In this document: positions 1-9,214 of the stretch, piece by piece
How positions within the stretch are numbered: position 1 is the stretch's first letter
Layout of the letters: each line of letters starts with the position of its first letter
DNA from: Sulfitobacter sp. F26204
GTDB lineage: Bacteria > Pseudomonadota > Alphaproteobacteria > Rhodobacterales > Rhodobacteraceae
Length of the DNA stretch: 64,000 nt
Direction: 5' to 3'
NCBI RefSeq assembly: GCF_026410305.1
Contig: NZ_JAPMLQ010000001.1
Coordinates: forward strand, 62,001-126,000
Notes under the pieces: model-generated
The model's input: the letters and a program-made list of their open reading frames with translations, nothing else
What the model was told of the DNA's origin: nothing
Databases searched by the model: none
Position numbers and translations under genes: made by a program

Positions 1-1520
1 AGGAAATGCTGGGCGCGGTCAAGTTTGCCCACGACAGCATTCAGCCGGTGATCGACCTGATCATTGATCTGGCCGAATCCGCCGCGAAAGAGCCGTTTGA
101 TTTCCAACCCGTTGATTATTCCGCGCTCTCCGCAGCCGTGAAGAAAGCCGGCGAGAAAGAGATGCGCGCAGCCTTTGCAATTGCAGACAAGCAAGAGCGT
201 ACGACTGCCGTGGCCGAAGCACGTGAGTTGATCAAGTCGAAGCTGAGCGACGAAGAACTGGAAGATTCAAACCTCGGTTCCGCGATGAAAGGTCTTGAGG
301 CCTCTATTCTGCGCGGCGATGTTGTGAAGACCGGCAAACGTATCGACGGGCGCAAGACGGATGAGATCCGCGATATCGTCTCTGAAACGGGCGTTCTGCC
401 ACGGACCCACGGTTCGGCGCTGTTCACCCGTGGTGAAACGCAGGGTCTGGTTGTCACCACATTGGGCACCGGCGACGACGAACAGTTCATCGACGCACTG
501 CATGGCAACTTCAAATCGAACTTCCTGCTACACTATAACTTCCCCCCCTATTCGGTTGGTGAAGTGGGCCGTGTGGGCCCTCCCGGCCGTCGTGAAATCG
601 GTCACGGCAAGCTGGCATGGCGTGCGCTTCAGGCGGTTCTGCCTGCGCCAACTGATTTCCCATATACCGTGCGCGTTGTATCCGAGATCACTGAATCCAA
701 CGGTTCATCGTCGATGGCATCTGTCTGTGGTGGCTCCCTGTCCATGATGGACGCGGGTGTGCCGTTGAAAGCGGCCGTGGCCGGTGTTGCCATGGGTCTG
801 ATCATGGAAGAAGACGGGTCATATGCGATCCTGTCCGACATCCTTGGCGACGAAGACCACCTTGGCGACATGGACTTCAAGGTGGCAGGTACCGAAGCCG
901 GCATCACATCGCTGCAAATGGACATCAAGATCGCAGGCATCACACCAGAGATCATGGAAAAGGCATTGGCGCAGGCCAAAGCGGGCCGGATCCATATCCT
1001 TGGCGAGATGAACAAGGCTCTGTCCGGTGCTGCTGAATTCTCAGAGCATGCGCCACGCATCGAAACCATGCAGATCCCGACGGATAAAATCCGCGAAGTG
1101 ATCGGTTCTGGCGGCAAGGTCATCCGCGAGATCGTGGAAGTTTCCGGCGCGAAGGTCGACATCAACGACGAAGGCATCATCAAGATCGCCTCGCCAAACG
1201 GCGAAGCCATCAAGAAAGCCTATGACATGATCCACTCGATCGTGGCCGAGCCGGAAGAAGGTATGGTCTACACCGGTACGGTTGTGAAAATCGTCGATTT
1301 CGGTGCTTTCGTGAACTTCTTTGGCAAACGTGACGGTCTGGTGCATGTATCCCAGATCGAAAACCGCCGCCTGAACCACCCTTCCGACGTGTTGAAGGAA
1401 GGTCAGGAAGTTAAGGTTAAACTCCTGGGCTTTGACGATCGCGGTAAGGTGCGCCTGTCGATGAAGGTTGTCGACCAGGAAACCGGCGAGGAAATCAAGG
1501 AAGAAAAAGCAGAAGGCTGA
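1..1520 (+). CDS. pnp: Polyribonucleotide nucleotidyltransferase (PNPase), C-terminal part
   Basis: The reading frame is open from the left edge, so the 5' end lies outside the window; about 505 of the usual ~710 residues are present. PNPase degrades RNA phosphorolytically from the 3' end in the cytoplasm and is part of RNA turnover complexes. Visible in order are the end of the first RNase PH-like core and the linker helical domain, then the second RNase PH core. That core carries the serine-rich phosphate site [15 protein letters not shown] and the metal-binding aspartates in [19 protein letters not shown] domain follows with its GSGG turn (about 1086-1130), then an S1 RNA-binding domain from about 1263. 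The protein ends in a short acidic tail. A good terminator follows. Identity is secure. Confidence 0.97.
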   Translation, partial: EMLGAVKFAHDSIQPVIDLIIDLAESAAKEPFDFQPVDYSALSAAVKKAGEKEMRAAFAIADKQERTTAVAEARELIKSKLSDEELEDSNLGSAMKGLEASILRGDVVKTGKRIDGRKTDEIRDIVSETGVLPRTHGSALFTRGETQGLVVTTLGTGDDEQFIDALHGNFKSNFLLHYNFPPYSVGEVGRVGPPGRREIGHGKLAWRALQAVLPAPTDFPYTVRVVSEITESNGSSSMASVCGGSLSMMDAGVPLKAAVAGVAMGLIMEEDGSYAILSDILGDEDHLGDMDFKVAGTEAGITSLQMDIKIAGITPEIMEKALAQAKAGRIHILGEMNKALSGAAEFSEHAPRIETMQIPTDKIREVIGSGGKVIREIVEVSGAKVDINDEGIIKIASPNGEAIKKAYDMIHSIVAEPEEGMVYTGTVVKIVDFGAFVNFFGKRDGLVHVSQIENRRLNHPSDVLKEGQEVKVKLLGFDDRGKVRLSMKVVDQETGEEIKEEKAEG

Positions 1521-1546
1521 TCGCCGACTCTTCTTGAATAAATTTG

Positions 1547-1576
1547 AAAAGCCTCGGCATTATGTCGGGGCTTTTT
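1547..1576 (+). terminator. Rho-independent terminator after pnp
   Basis: A 10-bp stem (aaaagcctcg pairing with cggggctttt, one T-G wobble) is followed directly by a T run. It lies 26 bases after the pnp stop and separates pnp from the FkbM gene. Confidence 0.85.
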
Positions 1577-1700
1577 GCATTTTTCCGCCCTGCGAATGCC
1601 GATGATCTGTCCGGTCACCGGGCGGTGTCTGAAGGGGCAGGCCGTTGTCACCGCAATATAGTGTTATCAATTTTTCCCGGATACGCACAACAGGACCGTC

Positions 1701-1733
1701 ATGAGACTTGCCAAGACCTTTTGCGCTGCTTAG
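1701..1733 (+). other. Short upstream reading frame in frame with the FkbM gene, ended by TAG
   Basis: ATG at 1701 is preceded by AGGA at 1692-1695, a far better ribosome site than anything before 1743. It encodes ten residues (MRLAKTFCAA) and stops at TAG 1731-1733. The frame is the same as the FkbM gene that starts at 1743, only nine bases after the TAG. It could be a leader ORF allowing re-initiation, or the original start of the gene interrupted by a nonsense change. Confidence 0.35.
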
Positions 1734-1742
1734 TCAGTCGCT

Positions 1743-2531
1743 ATGCGTTTGATTTATCGCGCCTTGTTCAAACAGCTGTTGCAATCAGCAGCACGGTCGC
1801 ATCTCGTGGCCGGGCGCCCGGCATTGGCAGGCTATGCCTTTGATCATATCACCCTGAAGATGCATATTGATGGCCGTTTTGCCTACCGCGAACTCGCCGC
1901 GCTGGAACAACAGCTTTTCCCGCACCTCGATTCCAACAGCATCTGTCTCGATATTGGTGCAAATATCGGCAATCATGCCATCAATTTTGCTGATTACTTC
2001 CAACATGTTCATGCCTTTGAACCCAATCGCAAGGCGCTGGACCTACTGGAAATCAATGCGCGCCTGCGTCCCAATATCACCGTGCATCCTGTGGGTCTGT
2101 CGGACCACTGCCACACACTGAAGGCTGTACAACCCGAGGGTAATCTGGGTGGCACAGGCGCAAATGCAACAGGCGCGCCACAGGATCAGAGTGTAGATCT
2201 GCCGCTTGTGCCCTTGGACGGGGTTGACCTTGATTTGGGCGGTCGGGACATCTCTTTTGTAAAAATCGACGTCGAAGGTTTTGAAGCAGAGGTCATCAAG
2301 GGGGCCGCCAAGACCTTGGCCACCCATAGGCCCGTGATAGGTATGGAAGTAGACCGGCGTTCGGTAAATGGCGGTTCTAGCCCGGCTTTGGCAGCTGCAT
2401 TCGAGCTGGGCTATTGTCACATGTATGCCATGCAGCGGGGCCGTTCGATGCGGTTTCGCGCGGTGAACAATGCGGTCGCACGCAATTATCCGATGTTGTT
2501 GTTGTCGATGGTACCACTTACCCTCGATTGA
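1743..2531 (+). CDS. FkbM family methyltransferase
   Basis: 262 residues with the SAM-binding fold of FkbM-type methyltransferases. Seen: motif I CLDIGANIGNH (68-78), the acidic loop VHAFEPN (89-95), and the FkbM signature FVKIDVEGFE (172-181). FkbM proteins usually O-methylate sugars or polyketides; in marine alphaproteobacteria they are often tied to surface polysaccharides. No neighbour shows the substrate. No signal peptide or membrane segment is obvious. The start at 1743 has no clear ribosome-binding site; a stronger site lies upstream before an in-frame short ORF (1701-1733). The family call is firm; the substrate is unknown. Confidence 0.88.
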   Translation: MRLIYRALFKQLLQSAARSHLVAGRPALAGYAFDHITLKMHIDGRFAYRELAALEQQLFPHLDSNSICLDIGANIGNHAINFADYFQHVHAFEPNRKALDLLEINARLRPNITVHPVGLSDHCHTLKAVQPEGNLGGTGANATGAPQDQSVDLPLVPLDGVDLDLGGRDISFVKIDVEGFEAEVIKGAAKTLATHRPVIGMEVDRRSVNGGSSPALAAAFELGYCHMYAMQRGRSMRFRAVNNAVARNYPMLLLSMVPLTLD

Positions 2532-2579
2532 ACAGTGACCGCGCCCAGATCGCAAAACCGGGGCGCGATCCGATCCGGG

Positions 2580-3233
2580 TCAGCTGGGCGCTTTGGTTGT
2601 GCGCAAATAAGGCAATACGGTTGTAAATTCACCGAACTTCGTCGTTGCATCAGCATCGGAGACCGTCGGCGGAATGATCACATCATCACCAACGTTCCAA
2701 TTTGCCGGCGTTGCCACACCGTTGCCTGTCGACATTTGCAAACCATCCAGCGCCCGCAGGACTTCGGCAAAGTTGCGGCCCACAGTCATCGGATAGGTCA
2801 TCGACAGTTTCAATTGCTTGTCTGGACCAATGATGAACACGGAACGCACGGTTGCTGAATCAGCCGGGGTGCGTCCGTCGGGGAGATAGGCCTCTGCGGG
2901 CAACATGTCGAAGGCCTTGGACACTTCCAGACCGATGTCTGCAATGATCGGGAAACCGGCAGTCGCACCCGCGACCTTCTCGATGTCGCCTTTCCATTTC
3001 TTGTGGTCTTCAACCCCGTCAACGCTGACGCCCATTACCTTGGTTCCGCGTTTTTCCCATTCATCGGCCAGTTGCGCGACCGCGCCAAACTCGGTCGTGC
3101 AAACAGGTGTGAAATCTTTGGGATGAGAAAACAGGATCGCCCAGTTATCGCCGACAAAATCGTGCAACGAAATGCTGCCCTGGTCGGTTTCGACGGTCAA
3201 GTTTGGAATGGTGTCGTTGATGCGCAAGCCCAT
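2580..3233 (-). CDS. 1-Cys peroxiredoxin (Prx6 type)
   Basis: 217 residues. Reduces hydrogen peroxide and organic or lipid hydroperoxides through one peroxidatic cysteine. The motif DFTPVCTTEFG places this cysteine at residue 45, and it is the only cysteine in the protein, so no resolving cysteine exists within the chain. Length and C-terminal extension (dimer domain from about residue 165) match the Prx6 group rather than AhpC. A strong site GGAGG sits just before the ATG. The gene is divergent from the aldehyde dehydrogenase, with a 155-bp shared region in which I see no clear operator. Oxidative stress defence in the cytoplasm is the likely role. Confidence 0.93.
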   Translation of the reverse strand: MGLRINDTIPNLTVETDQGSISLHDFVGDNWAILFSHPKDFTPVCTTEFGAVAQLADEWEKRGTKVMGVSVDGVEDHKKWKGDIEKVAGATAGFPIIADIGLEVSKAFDMLPAEAYLPDGRTPADSATVRSVFIIGPDKQLKLSMTYPMTVGRNFAEVLRALDGLQMSTGNGVATPANWNVGDDVIIPPTVSDADATTKFGEFTTVLPYLRTTKAPS

Positions 3234-3388
3234 AATATCCTCCGGGGTGATTGTCAGGTCTGTTCGCCCCTATGTAATCATTAATTGCGCCCGTACCAGC
3301 CCCTTGCGGTGCTCCGCCTGCGGTGACACAGTGGCAAAAAGCCGGGGCGGACGCTGTTGTCTCTCCCCAATATATGAGGATACTCTCC

Positions 3389-4816
3389 ATGTTGGAAAAA
3401 CGTGATTTCTACATCAACGGTGCCTGGGTTGCCCCGGCCAAAGCCAATGATTTTGCTGTTATCGACCCATCAACCGAAGAACAATGCGCCGTTATTTCAC
3501 TGGGCGATCAGGCAGACACCGATGCCGCGGTCAGCGCCGCCCGCGCCGCATTCGATGGCTGGTCCCAGACCCCGCGCGAAGAGCGGATAGCCCTGATCGA
3601 AAAGCTCGCCACCATTTATGACACCCGTCAGGAAGAGATGGCACAGGCCATGTCCCTGGAAATGGGGGCACCCATCGCGCTGAGCCGCACACAGCAGGTC
3701 GGCGCGGGCAGCTGGCATATCGGTGGTTTCCTCAAGGCGTTCAAAGACTTCAAGTTCGAAAAGGATTTCACTGCAACAGAGAAGACCCTGCTCGAGCCGA
3801 TTGGCGTCTGCGCCCTGATCACCCCATGGAACTGGCCAATGAACCAGATCATACTCAAGGCGGTTCCGGCAATTGCGACAGGTTGTACCGTCGTACTGAA
3901 ACCTTCCGAAATTGCGCCACTTTCCGGTCTGTTGTTCGCTGAATTCATGCATGAGGCTGGTTTCCCTGCCGGTGTTTTCAATCTGCTGAATGGCGATGGC
4001 CCCGGTGTTGGTTCGCAACTGTCCGCACATCCCGAAGTAGACATGGTCAGCTTTACCGGCTCCACCCGTGCAGGCATCGCGATTTCAAAAGCCGCGGCCG
4101 ATACGCTCAAGCGCGTTTCATTGGAATTGGGTGGCAAGGGCGCGAACATCATCTTTGAAGATGCGCATCCCAAAGCCGCAAAGTCCGGTGCGATTCGCTG
4201 CTTCCGAAACTCGGGTCAGTCCTGTAACGCACCGACACGGATGCTGGTGCACAAGTCCCGCTATGACGAAGCCGTGCAGATGGCAGCGGATGTCGCGACC
4301 AACACCCATGTCGGCCCCGCCTCAGACGAAGGCCAACACATTGGCCCCGTCGTATCCGAAGCGCAGTTCAACAAGATCCAGGGCCTGATCGAGGTTGGCA
4401 TGTCGCAAGCCCGTCTGGTTGCCGGTGGTCTGGGCCGGCCAGATGGCTTGAACCGGGGATATTATGTGAAACCGACAGTGTTTGCAGATGTGACAAACGA
4501 TATGACCATCGCCCAGGAAGAAGTCTTTGGCCCCGTCCTGTCGATCATTCCTTTCGAGACCGAAGAAGAAGCCGTGGCCATCGCCAATGACACGCCCTAC
4601 GGCCTGACCAACTATGTCCAGACAGACAACGACGAATTGCGTCGCCGCGTGGCACGCCGCTTGCGCTCTGGCATGGTTGAGACCAACGGTGTCGGCTTTG
4701 CCCAAGGTTCACCATTTGGTGGCTACAAGCAGTCCGGCAATGGCCGGGAGGGTGGCGTTTACGGGCTCGAGGAATTTCTCGAAGTCAAGGCAGTATCCGG
4801 CTGGACTGCCGATTAA
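3389..4816 (+). CDS. NAD(P)-dependent aldehyde dehydrogenase
   Basis: 475 residues of the ALDH superfamily, oxidising an aldehyde to the acid. Seen: ITPWNWP (144-150), the catalytic general base Glu246 in LELGGKGANI, the nucleophile Cys279 in GQSCNAP, and the conserved EEVFGPVL and SPFGGYKQSG segments. Several in-frame starts exist. AGGA at 3377-3380 lies eight bases before ATG 3389, so that start is preferred over ATG 3374. The substrate cannot be read from sequence; it resembles broad-specificity aliphatic or aromatic ALDHs. It stands alone, divergent from peroxiredoxin and followed by a hairpin at 4840-4864. Confidence 0.92.
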   Translation: MLEKRDFYINGAWVAPAKANDFAVIDPSTEEQCAVISLGDQADTDAAVSAARAAFDGWSQTPREERIALIEKLATIYDTRQEEMAQAMSLEMGAPIALSRTQQVGAGSWHIGGFLKAFKDFKFEKDFTATEKTLLEPIGVCALITPWNWPMNQIILKAVPAIATGCTVVLKPSEIAPLSGLLFAEFMHEAGFPAGVFNLLNGDGPGVGSQLSAHPEVDMVSFTGSTRAGIAISKAAADTLKRVSLELGGKGANIIFEDAHPKAAKSGAIRCFRNSGQSCNAPTRMLVHKSRYDEAVQMAADVATNTHVGPASDEGQHIGPVVSEAQFNKIQGLIEVGMSQARLVAGGLGRPDGLNRGYYVKPTVFADVTNDMTIAQEEVFGPVLSIIPFETEEEAVAIANDTPYGLTNYVQTDNDELRRRVARRLRSGMVETNGVGFAQGSPFGGYKQSGNGREGGVYGLEEFLEVKAVSGWTAD

Positions 4817-4838
4817 CCTCTCTTCGGAAACGAGGGTA

Positions 4839-4865
4839 GAAGGGCTGTCTTCGGTCGGCCCTTTC
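4839..4865 (+). terminator. Probable terminator after the aldehyde dehydrogenase
   Basis: AAGGGC (4840-4845) pairs with GCCCTT (4858-4863), loop 12, followed by TTCCT. The stem is short and the T run weak, so this is a moderate call. Confidence 0.5.
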
Positions 4866-4900
4866 CTATCCCGCCCTCGCGTTTGAAGACAGCACCGGAT

Positions 4901-5083
4901 TGAGTTTATTGGCAAGATGAAGCCTGTCTGTGGTGCTTTATCTTTTCTTTACCACTTGATGCGATGTTTGAGGCGCGCGGATAGCTGGAGAGCGATCCCG
5001 CGTGCAAGGTGAAGCCCTGTCCTCGGGTGTAAACGCCCGAGGACAGGGTGACCACTTCAATCTTCATCTTGCCATTAAACTCA
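4901..5083. repeat. 183-bp intergenic element with 22-bp inverted ends and inner hairpins
   Basis: The ends are inverted copies: 4901-4922 and 5062-5083 match over 22 bases with one mismatch (4909/5075). Inside are a perfect 13-bp hairpin (5015-5027 with 5036-5048, loop 5028-5035, core CCTCGGG/CCCGAGG), an 8-bp stem with one G-T pair (4973-4980 with 4998-5005), and GTGGT at 4930-4934, which can pair with ACCAC at 4951-4955 or at 5051-5055. The element fills most of the space between two convergent genes. It could be a structured small RNA, or a miniature mobile element whose ends are terminal inverted repeats. No target-site duplication is obvious. The minus strand also has a 63-codon open frame across it (4906-5097), which I do not believe is a gene. 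Confidence 0.6.
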
Positions 5084-5093
5084 TTCTTCCCTC

Positions 5094-5741
5094 TCAAAAC
5101 GGTGATTTGGCCCGAATTTTAACGGACCGGCCGCCCTGCGGATGTTTGAAACGCAACTCTTCGGAATGTAGCATCAAGCGCGGGAAGTCGGCCGCGGGCC
5201 CGCTCGCATAGAAGGGGTCACCCAGGATCGGATGTCCCAGGGCCTGCATATGAACGCGGAGCTGATGTGATCGACCTGTCTTTGGTCTTAGGCGAAGGCG
5301 GGATGTCCTGCCGTCTGTCTTGATCATTTTCCATTCGGTCTGCGCTGATTTACCTGTTGTGTGGCACACCATTTGCAACGGGCGGTTTGGCCAGTCAACA
5401 ATCAGCGGCAGGTCGATTTCGCCAGCGTTTTCTTCAGGTTCTCCCCAGACACGCGCGACATAGGTTTTGCGGGCCATGCGTTTTTCAAACTGCAGGCCAA
5501 GGTGGCGTTGTGCATAGGGCGTCATGGCAAAAATCATCACCCCCGATGTATCGCGGTCCAGACGATGGACCAGCAAGGCCTGCGGGAATGCCGCCTGGAT
5601 CCGCGACATCAGACAGTCGGCAAGGGCGGGACCCTTGCCCGGAACGCTAAGCAAGCCGGCGGGTTTGTCGACCAGCATCACTTCGGCGTCTTCGTGCAGA
5701 ATCACCAGTGGATCCTGGGGGGGCTTATAGTTTGGGTCCAT
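5094..5741 (-). CDS. RluA-family RNA pseudouridine synthase
   Basis: 215 residues; isomerises uridine to pseudouridine in structured RNA in the cytoplasm. The family motif HRLDRDTSG is present with catalytic Asp62, along with VDKPAGLLSVPG near the N-terminus and the C-terminal KTGRSHQLRVHMQALGHPILGDPFY block. It has no S4 domain and matches the length of E. coli RluA (219 residues, which acts on 23S U746 and tRNA U32), but the exact target here is inference. It is minus strand, convergent with the aldehyde dehydrogenase across the 183-bp element, and follows rarD by 30 bases. Confidence 0.9.
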   Translation of the reverse strand: MDPNYKPPQDPLVILHEDAEVMLVDKPAGLLSVPGKGPALADCLMSRIQAAFPQALLVHRLDRDTSGVMIFAMTPYAQRHLGLQFEKRMARKTYVARVWGEPEENAGEIDLPLIVDWPNRPLQMVCHTTGKSAQTEWKMIKTDGRTSRLRLRPKTGRSHQLRVHMQALGHPILGDPFYASGPAADFPRLMLHSEELRFKHPQGGRSVKIRAKSPF

Positions 5742-5771
5742 ATGCCCAAGTCACAGAAGTCGCATCTGTTT

Positions 5772-6692
5772 TCAACCCGATTTTGCCTCGCGCATTTGCC
5801 GCACCATCGAGGAAGAGTATATAAGCAGCGCCAGCCAGATCATTGGAAATGCGATCATCCGTGCGCGCCCCAGGGGTTCGTCAAATACAAAGACAGCGAC
5901 CAAGAATATCATCGTTGGTGCGATATATTGCAAGACACCGATGGTCGACAACCGCAGCAGTTTGGCACCGTTGGCATAGACCATCAAAGGCACGGCAGTG
6001 ACCAGGCCGCAGCCGACCAACAGCCATGTATCAAAGTTAAAGGACAGGCTGAAATGCGACTGTCCGATGAGGGTGAGATAGGCGATGTAACCGAGCGCCG
6101 GCACGATCAGGATCAGAATTTCGAGCAGAAAACCCTGGTTTGGCCCAATCGGCAGGCTCTTTTTTGCAAGGGCATAGAATCCCCATGACAGGGTCAATGC
6201 AAGGGCGACCCAGGGCACGCGCCCTGCTTCGAGCGCGATCACCACAACCGCCAGGGCGGCGAGCACAATTGCAAGCATCTGGGTACGGCTGAGACGTTCC
6301 CCCAGAACCACCGCTGCAAGTAGGACACTGAACAGGGGGTTGATGTAATAGCCCAGCGATGCCGCCAGTGCGTTGCCTGTGGCAATTGCATAGACGTAGA
6401 TGCCCCAGTTCACAGAGATCAAGGCAGCGGTGACACAGGCCATGCCCAGCATGGACGGATTGCGCAGGGCTTCGCGCAGGGCATCGGTGCGGCGCAGTGC
6501 GATCAGCACCACGGCTGCAATCGGCAAAGACCAAAGAATACGATGTGCCACCACCTCGGCGGGTGAAACATGCGCCAGCAGCTTCATATACAGGGGCAGG
6601 AACCCCCACATCACATAAGCGCCGATGGCAAAGGCAAGACCCCGTGGGGTATCTTCATTTGCTTTGGGTGACAGGCTGTCCGGGTTGCGCAT
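5772..6692 (-). CDS. rarD: RarD/EamA-family transporter
   Basis: 306 residues with about ten hydrophobic segments in two EamA repeats, as in drug/metabolite exporters. The N-terminal block GLAFAIGAYVMWGFLPLYMK followed by VVAHRILWSLP is characteristic of RarD (protein of about 300 residues, substrate uncertain, often called chloramphenicol-sensitivity protein). Located in the inner membrane. The start is followed upstream by an inverted repeat at 6693-6732, which may regulate it or end the neighbouring operon. It is the gene before the pseudouridine synthase on the same strand. Confidence 0.88.
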   Translation of the reverse strand: MRNPDSLSPKANEDTPRGLAFAIGAYVMWGFLPLYMKLLAHVSPAEVVAHRILWSLPIAAVVLIALRRTDALREALRNPSMLGMACVTAALISVNWGIYVYAIATGNALAASLGYYINPLFSVLLAAVVLGERLSRTQMLAIVLAALAVVVIALEAGRVPWVALALTLSWGFYALAKKSLPIGPNQGFLLEILILIVPALGYIAYLTLIGQSHFSLSFNFDTWLLVGCGLVTAVPLMVYANGAKLLRLSTIGVLQYIAPTMIFLVAVFVFDEPLGRARMIAFPMIWLALLIYSSSMVRQMREAKSG

Positions 6693-6732
6693 CGGGGATC
6701 TCCGTTTTCCCTAGGGGTACGGTAGATCCCCG
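6693..6732. repeat. 9-bp perfect inverted repeat between the demethylase operon and rarD
   Basis: CGGGGATCT (6693-6701) and AGATCCCCG (6724-6732) are perfect inverted copies with a 22-base loop; a second small hairpin, cccttcgaaaggg, abuts at 6733-6745. It could end the minus-strand operon or serve as an operator overlapping the rarD 5' leader. No U-run is seen after the large stem on either strand. Confidence 0.45.
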
Positions 6733-6758
6733 CCCTTCGAAAGGGATGGATTGTACCG

Positions 6759-9203
6759 TTACACTTTCACACGGAGCGCCTTGGGATCATACATCGGTTT
6801 GAGGGATGCCTCGGCTTTGACGCGTGTCCCGGCCACATCGATCTCATAAGCGGAAGCCAGCAGATCTGCTGCGCTTTCGCCTTTGCAGGGGACATAGCCC
6901 ATGCCGATCGCGGCACCGAGCGCATGGCCATAGGCACCTGATGAAAGATAGCCGACAATCTCACCATCGCGAATGACAGGTTCGTTATGATAAAGAAGAG
7001 GTTCGGGATCGGAGAGTTTGAACTGCACGAGGCGTGCGTCCAGTCCTGTGTCCTTCTTGCGCAAAACGGCATCCCGGCCCATGAATGCAGGCTTGTCCGT
7101 TTTCACGGCAAAGCCGAGTCCCGCTTCGAGCACGTGATCTTCCGAGGTAATGTCATGGCCAAAGTGACGGAAGCCCTTTTCGATGCGGCAGCTGTCCATC
7201 ATATGCATGCCGCAGAGCTTGAGATTCATGTCCTGGCCGGCGGTCTCTAGCGTTTCGAAGACATGCCCGCACATGTCCGCCGACACGTATATCTCCCACC
7301 CCAATTCACCCACATAGGTGACACGGTGGGCCCGGGCGATGCCCATGCCGATCTCGATCTCTTGCGCCGTGCCAAAAGGGTTTGTGGCATTGCTGAAGTC
7401 GTTGGGCGAAACGTGTTCAAGCAGCCTGCGTGCGCGTGGTCCCATGATGGCGAGCACCCCCTCACCGGATGTGACATCGGTGATCACCACATTGTAGTCG
7501 TTGATGTTCCGTTGCATCCACGACTGATCGGCCAATCGCGTGGCCGCGGGGGTTACCACCAAATAGCTGGTTTCTGACAGGCGGGTCACGGTGACATCCG
7601 CTTCGATTCCGCCGCGTTGGTTGAGAAATTGTGTATAGACGATTTTGCCGTTGGGCACCGAATAGTCGCCGCCGCCAATATAGTTCATGAAAGCTTCGGC
7701 GTCTGGTCCTTCAACGCGAATTTTGCCAAAGGATGTCATGTCATACATGCCGATATTTTCTCGCACAGCCATGTGTTCATCACGGATGTTGTCAAAGAAA
7801 TTCTGGCGCTGCCAACTGTAGCGGTATTTTTTTTCCTGCCCCGCGCGGGCAAACCAATTTGCGCGTTCCCAACCGGCGATTTCCCCCATCACAGCGCCGC
7901 GTTCGATCAGATGATGATGGAAGGGCGTGCGCCGGATGCCGCGCGCGGTTGCCTTTTGGCGGTAGGGGAAATGATCGGCGTAAAGCAGACCCAGCGTTTC
8001 CTTGGACCGTTCTGCGAGATAGGTTTTATTCCCCTGAAAAGGCTGCATGCGGGAAATATCCACATCTCCCAGATCAAAGGGCTTTTCACCACCTGCCATC
8101 CATTGTGCCAACGCCATACCGGCCCCTCCCGCCGATTGGATACCGATGGAGTTGAACCCGGCGGCAACCCAGACATTGTCCATCTCGGGTGCAAGTCCCA
8201 GATGGTAGGCATCGTCGGGTGTGAAACTTTCGGGGCCATTGAAAAACGTATGAATGCCGGCTTCGGCAAGCATCGGCATACGGTTCACCGCAGCTTCGAG
8301 GACCGGTTCGAAATGGTCAAAATCTTCAGGCAGTTGGTCAAATTCGAAATCGTCGGGAATGCCGTCCAGCGCCCAGGGTTTTGACCGGGGTTCAAAGGCA
8401 CCCAACAGCATTTTGCCGGCGTCCTCTTTGTAATAGGCACATTCATCCGGAACGCGTAGAACCGGAAGTTGTTGCAAGCCTGCGATTGCCTCGGTCACGA
8501 TGTAAAAGTGCTCGCAGGCTTGCAGCGGGATGTTGGTGTTCAGCATCCGGCCGACTTCATGACCCCACATGCCGGCGCAGTTCACCACCATGTCGCAGGT
8601 GATGTGGCCAGTGTCCTCACCACTTTGCCAGTCCACGCCTGTGATGCGCCGCCCATTGCGGGTGACGCCAGTAGCCTTGGTGCGTTCGATCACCTTTGCA
8701 CCGCGTTTTCCTGCGCCCCTGGCCAGCGCCAGTGCAATGTTGGCCGGATCGCCCTGCCCGTCCTTGTCAAGGTAAACTGCGCCTGTCACACCGTTGATAT
8801 TGAGGTGTTCGTATTTCTCAAGCACTTCTTTCGGGCTGATTTCTTCGACATCGACGCCGAAGGCACGCGCCATCGCGGCCTGGCGATAGATTTCTTCGCG
8901 CCGTTCGTCAGTCAGAGCAACGGTGATCGACCCGACCCGTTTAAAACCGGTGGCCACACCTGTTTCCGCTTCAAGTTCGCCGTAGAGTTCCTGCGAATAT
9001 TTCGCGAGTTTCGTCATATTTGCCGTGGCGCGCAGCTGTGCGATCAGACCGGCGGCATGCCAAGTGGTGCCCGAGGTCAAACGCTTGCGTTCCAGCAGAA
9101 CGACGTCCTGCCAACCCAGCTTGGTCAGGTGGTAGGCAACCGAACATCCGATGACGCCACCTCCGATAATGACGACACGGGCATGGGAAGGGACGTGAGG
9201 CAT
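6759..9203 (-). CDS. GcvT-fused FAD-dependent demethylase B (dimethylglycine/sarcosine dehydrogenase-like)
   Basis: 814 residues in the layout of dimethylglycine and sarcosine dehydrogenases. An N-terminal FAD-binding oxidoreductase has GGGVIG at 14-19. TSGTTWHAAG carries His49, at the position of the covalent flavin histidine in mammalian DMGDH. A GcvT-like folate-binding half follows (about 430-800) with RIEKGFRHFGHD and EAGLGFAVKTDKPAF. Such enzymes remove an N-methyl group and pass it to tetrahydrofolate as methylene-THF. It is the last gene of the six-gene operon, 11 bases after the methyltransferase-like gene. The exact substrate (dimethylglycine, sarcosine or another N-methyl compound) is not determined. 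Confidence 0.88.
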   Translation of the reverse strand: MPHVPSHARVVIIGGGVIGCSVAYHLTKLGWQDVVLLERKRLTSGTTWHAAGLIAQLRATANMTKLAKYSQELYGELEAETGVATGFKRVGSITVALTDERREEIYRQAAMARAFGVDVEEISPKEVLEKYEHLNINGVTGAVYLDKDGQGDPANIALALARGAGKRGAKVIERTKATGVTRNGRRITGVDWQSGEDTGHITCDMVVNCAGMWGHEVGRMLNTNIPLQACEHFYIVTEAIAGLQQLPVLRVPDECAYYKEDAGKMLLGAFEPRSKPWALDGIPDDFEFDQLPEDFDHFEPVLEAAVNRMPMLAEAGIHTFFNGPESFTPDDAYHLGLAPEMDNVWVAAGFNSIGIQSAGGAGMALAQWMAGGEKPFDLGDVDISRMQPFQGNKTYLAERSKETLGLLYADHFPYRQKATARGIRRTPFHHHLIERGAVMGEIAGWERANWFARAGQEKKYRYSWQRQNFFDNIRDEHMAVRENIGMYDMTSFGKIRVEGPDAEAFMNYIGGGDYSVPNGKIVYTQFLNQRGGIEADVTVTRLSETSYLVVTPAATRLADQSWMQRNINDYNVVITDVTSGEGVLAIMGPRARRLLEHVSPNDFSNATNPFGTAQEIEIGMGIARAHRVTYVGELGWEIYVSADMCGHVFETLETAGQDMNLKLCGMHMMDSCRIEKGFRHFGHDITSEDHVLEAGLGFAVKTDKPAFMGRDAVLRKKDTGLDARLVQFKLSDPEPLLYHNEPVIRDGEIVGYLSSGAYGHALGAAIGMGYVPCKGESAADLLASAYEIDVAGTRVKAEASLKPMYDPKALRVKV

Positions 9204-9214
9204 GTAACAATCCT

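Noticed and set aside
4906..5097. 63-codon minus-strand frame across the 183-bp element
   Set aside because: No ribosome site or family; the frame is imposed by the inverted repeats, and the composition does not look like a protein.
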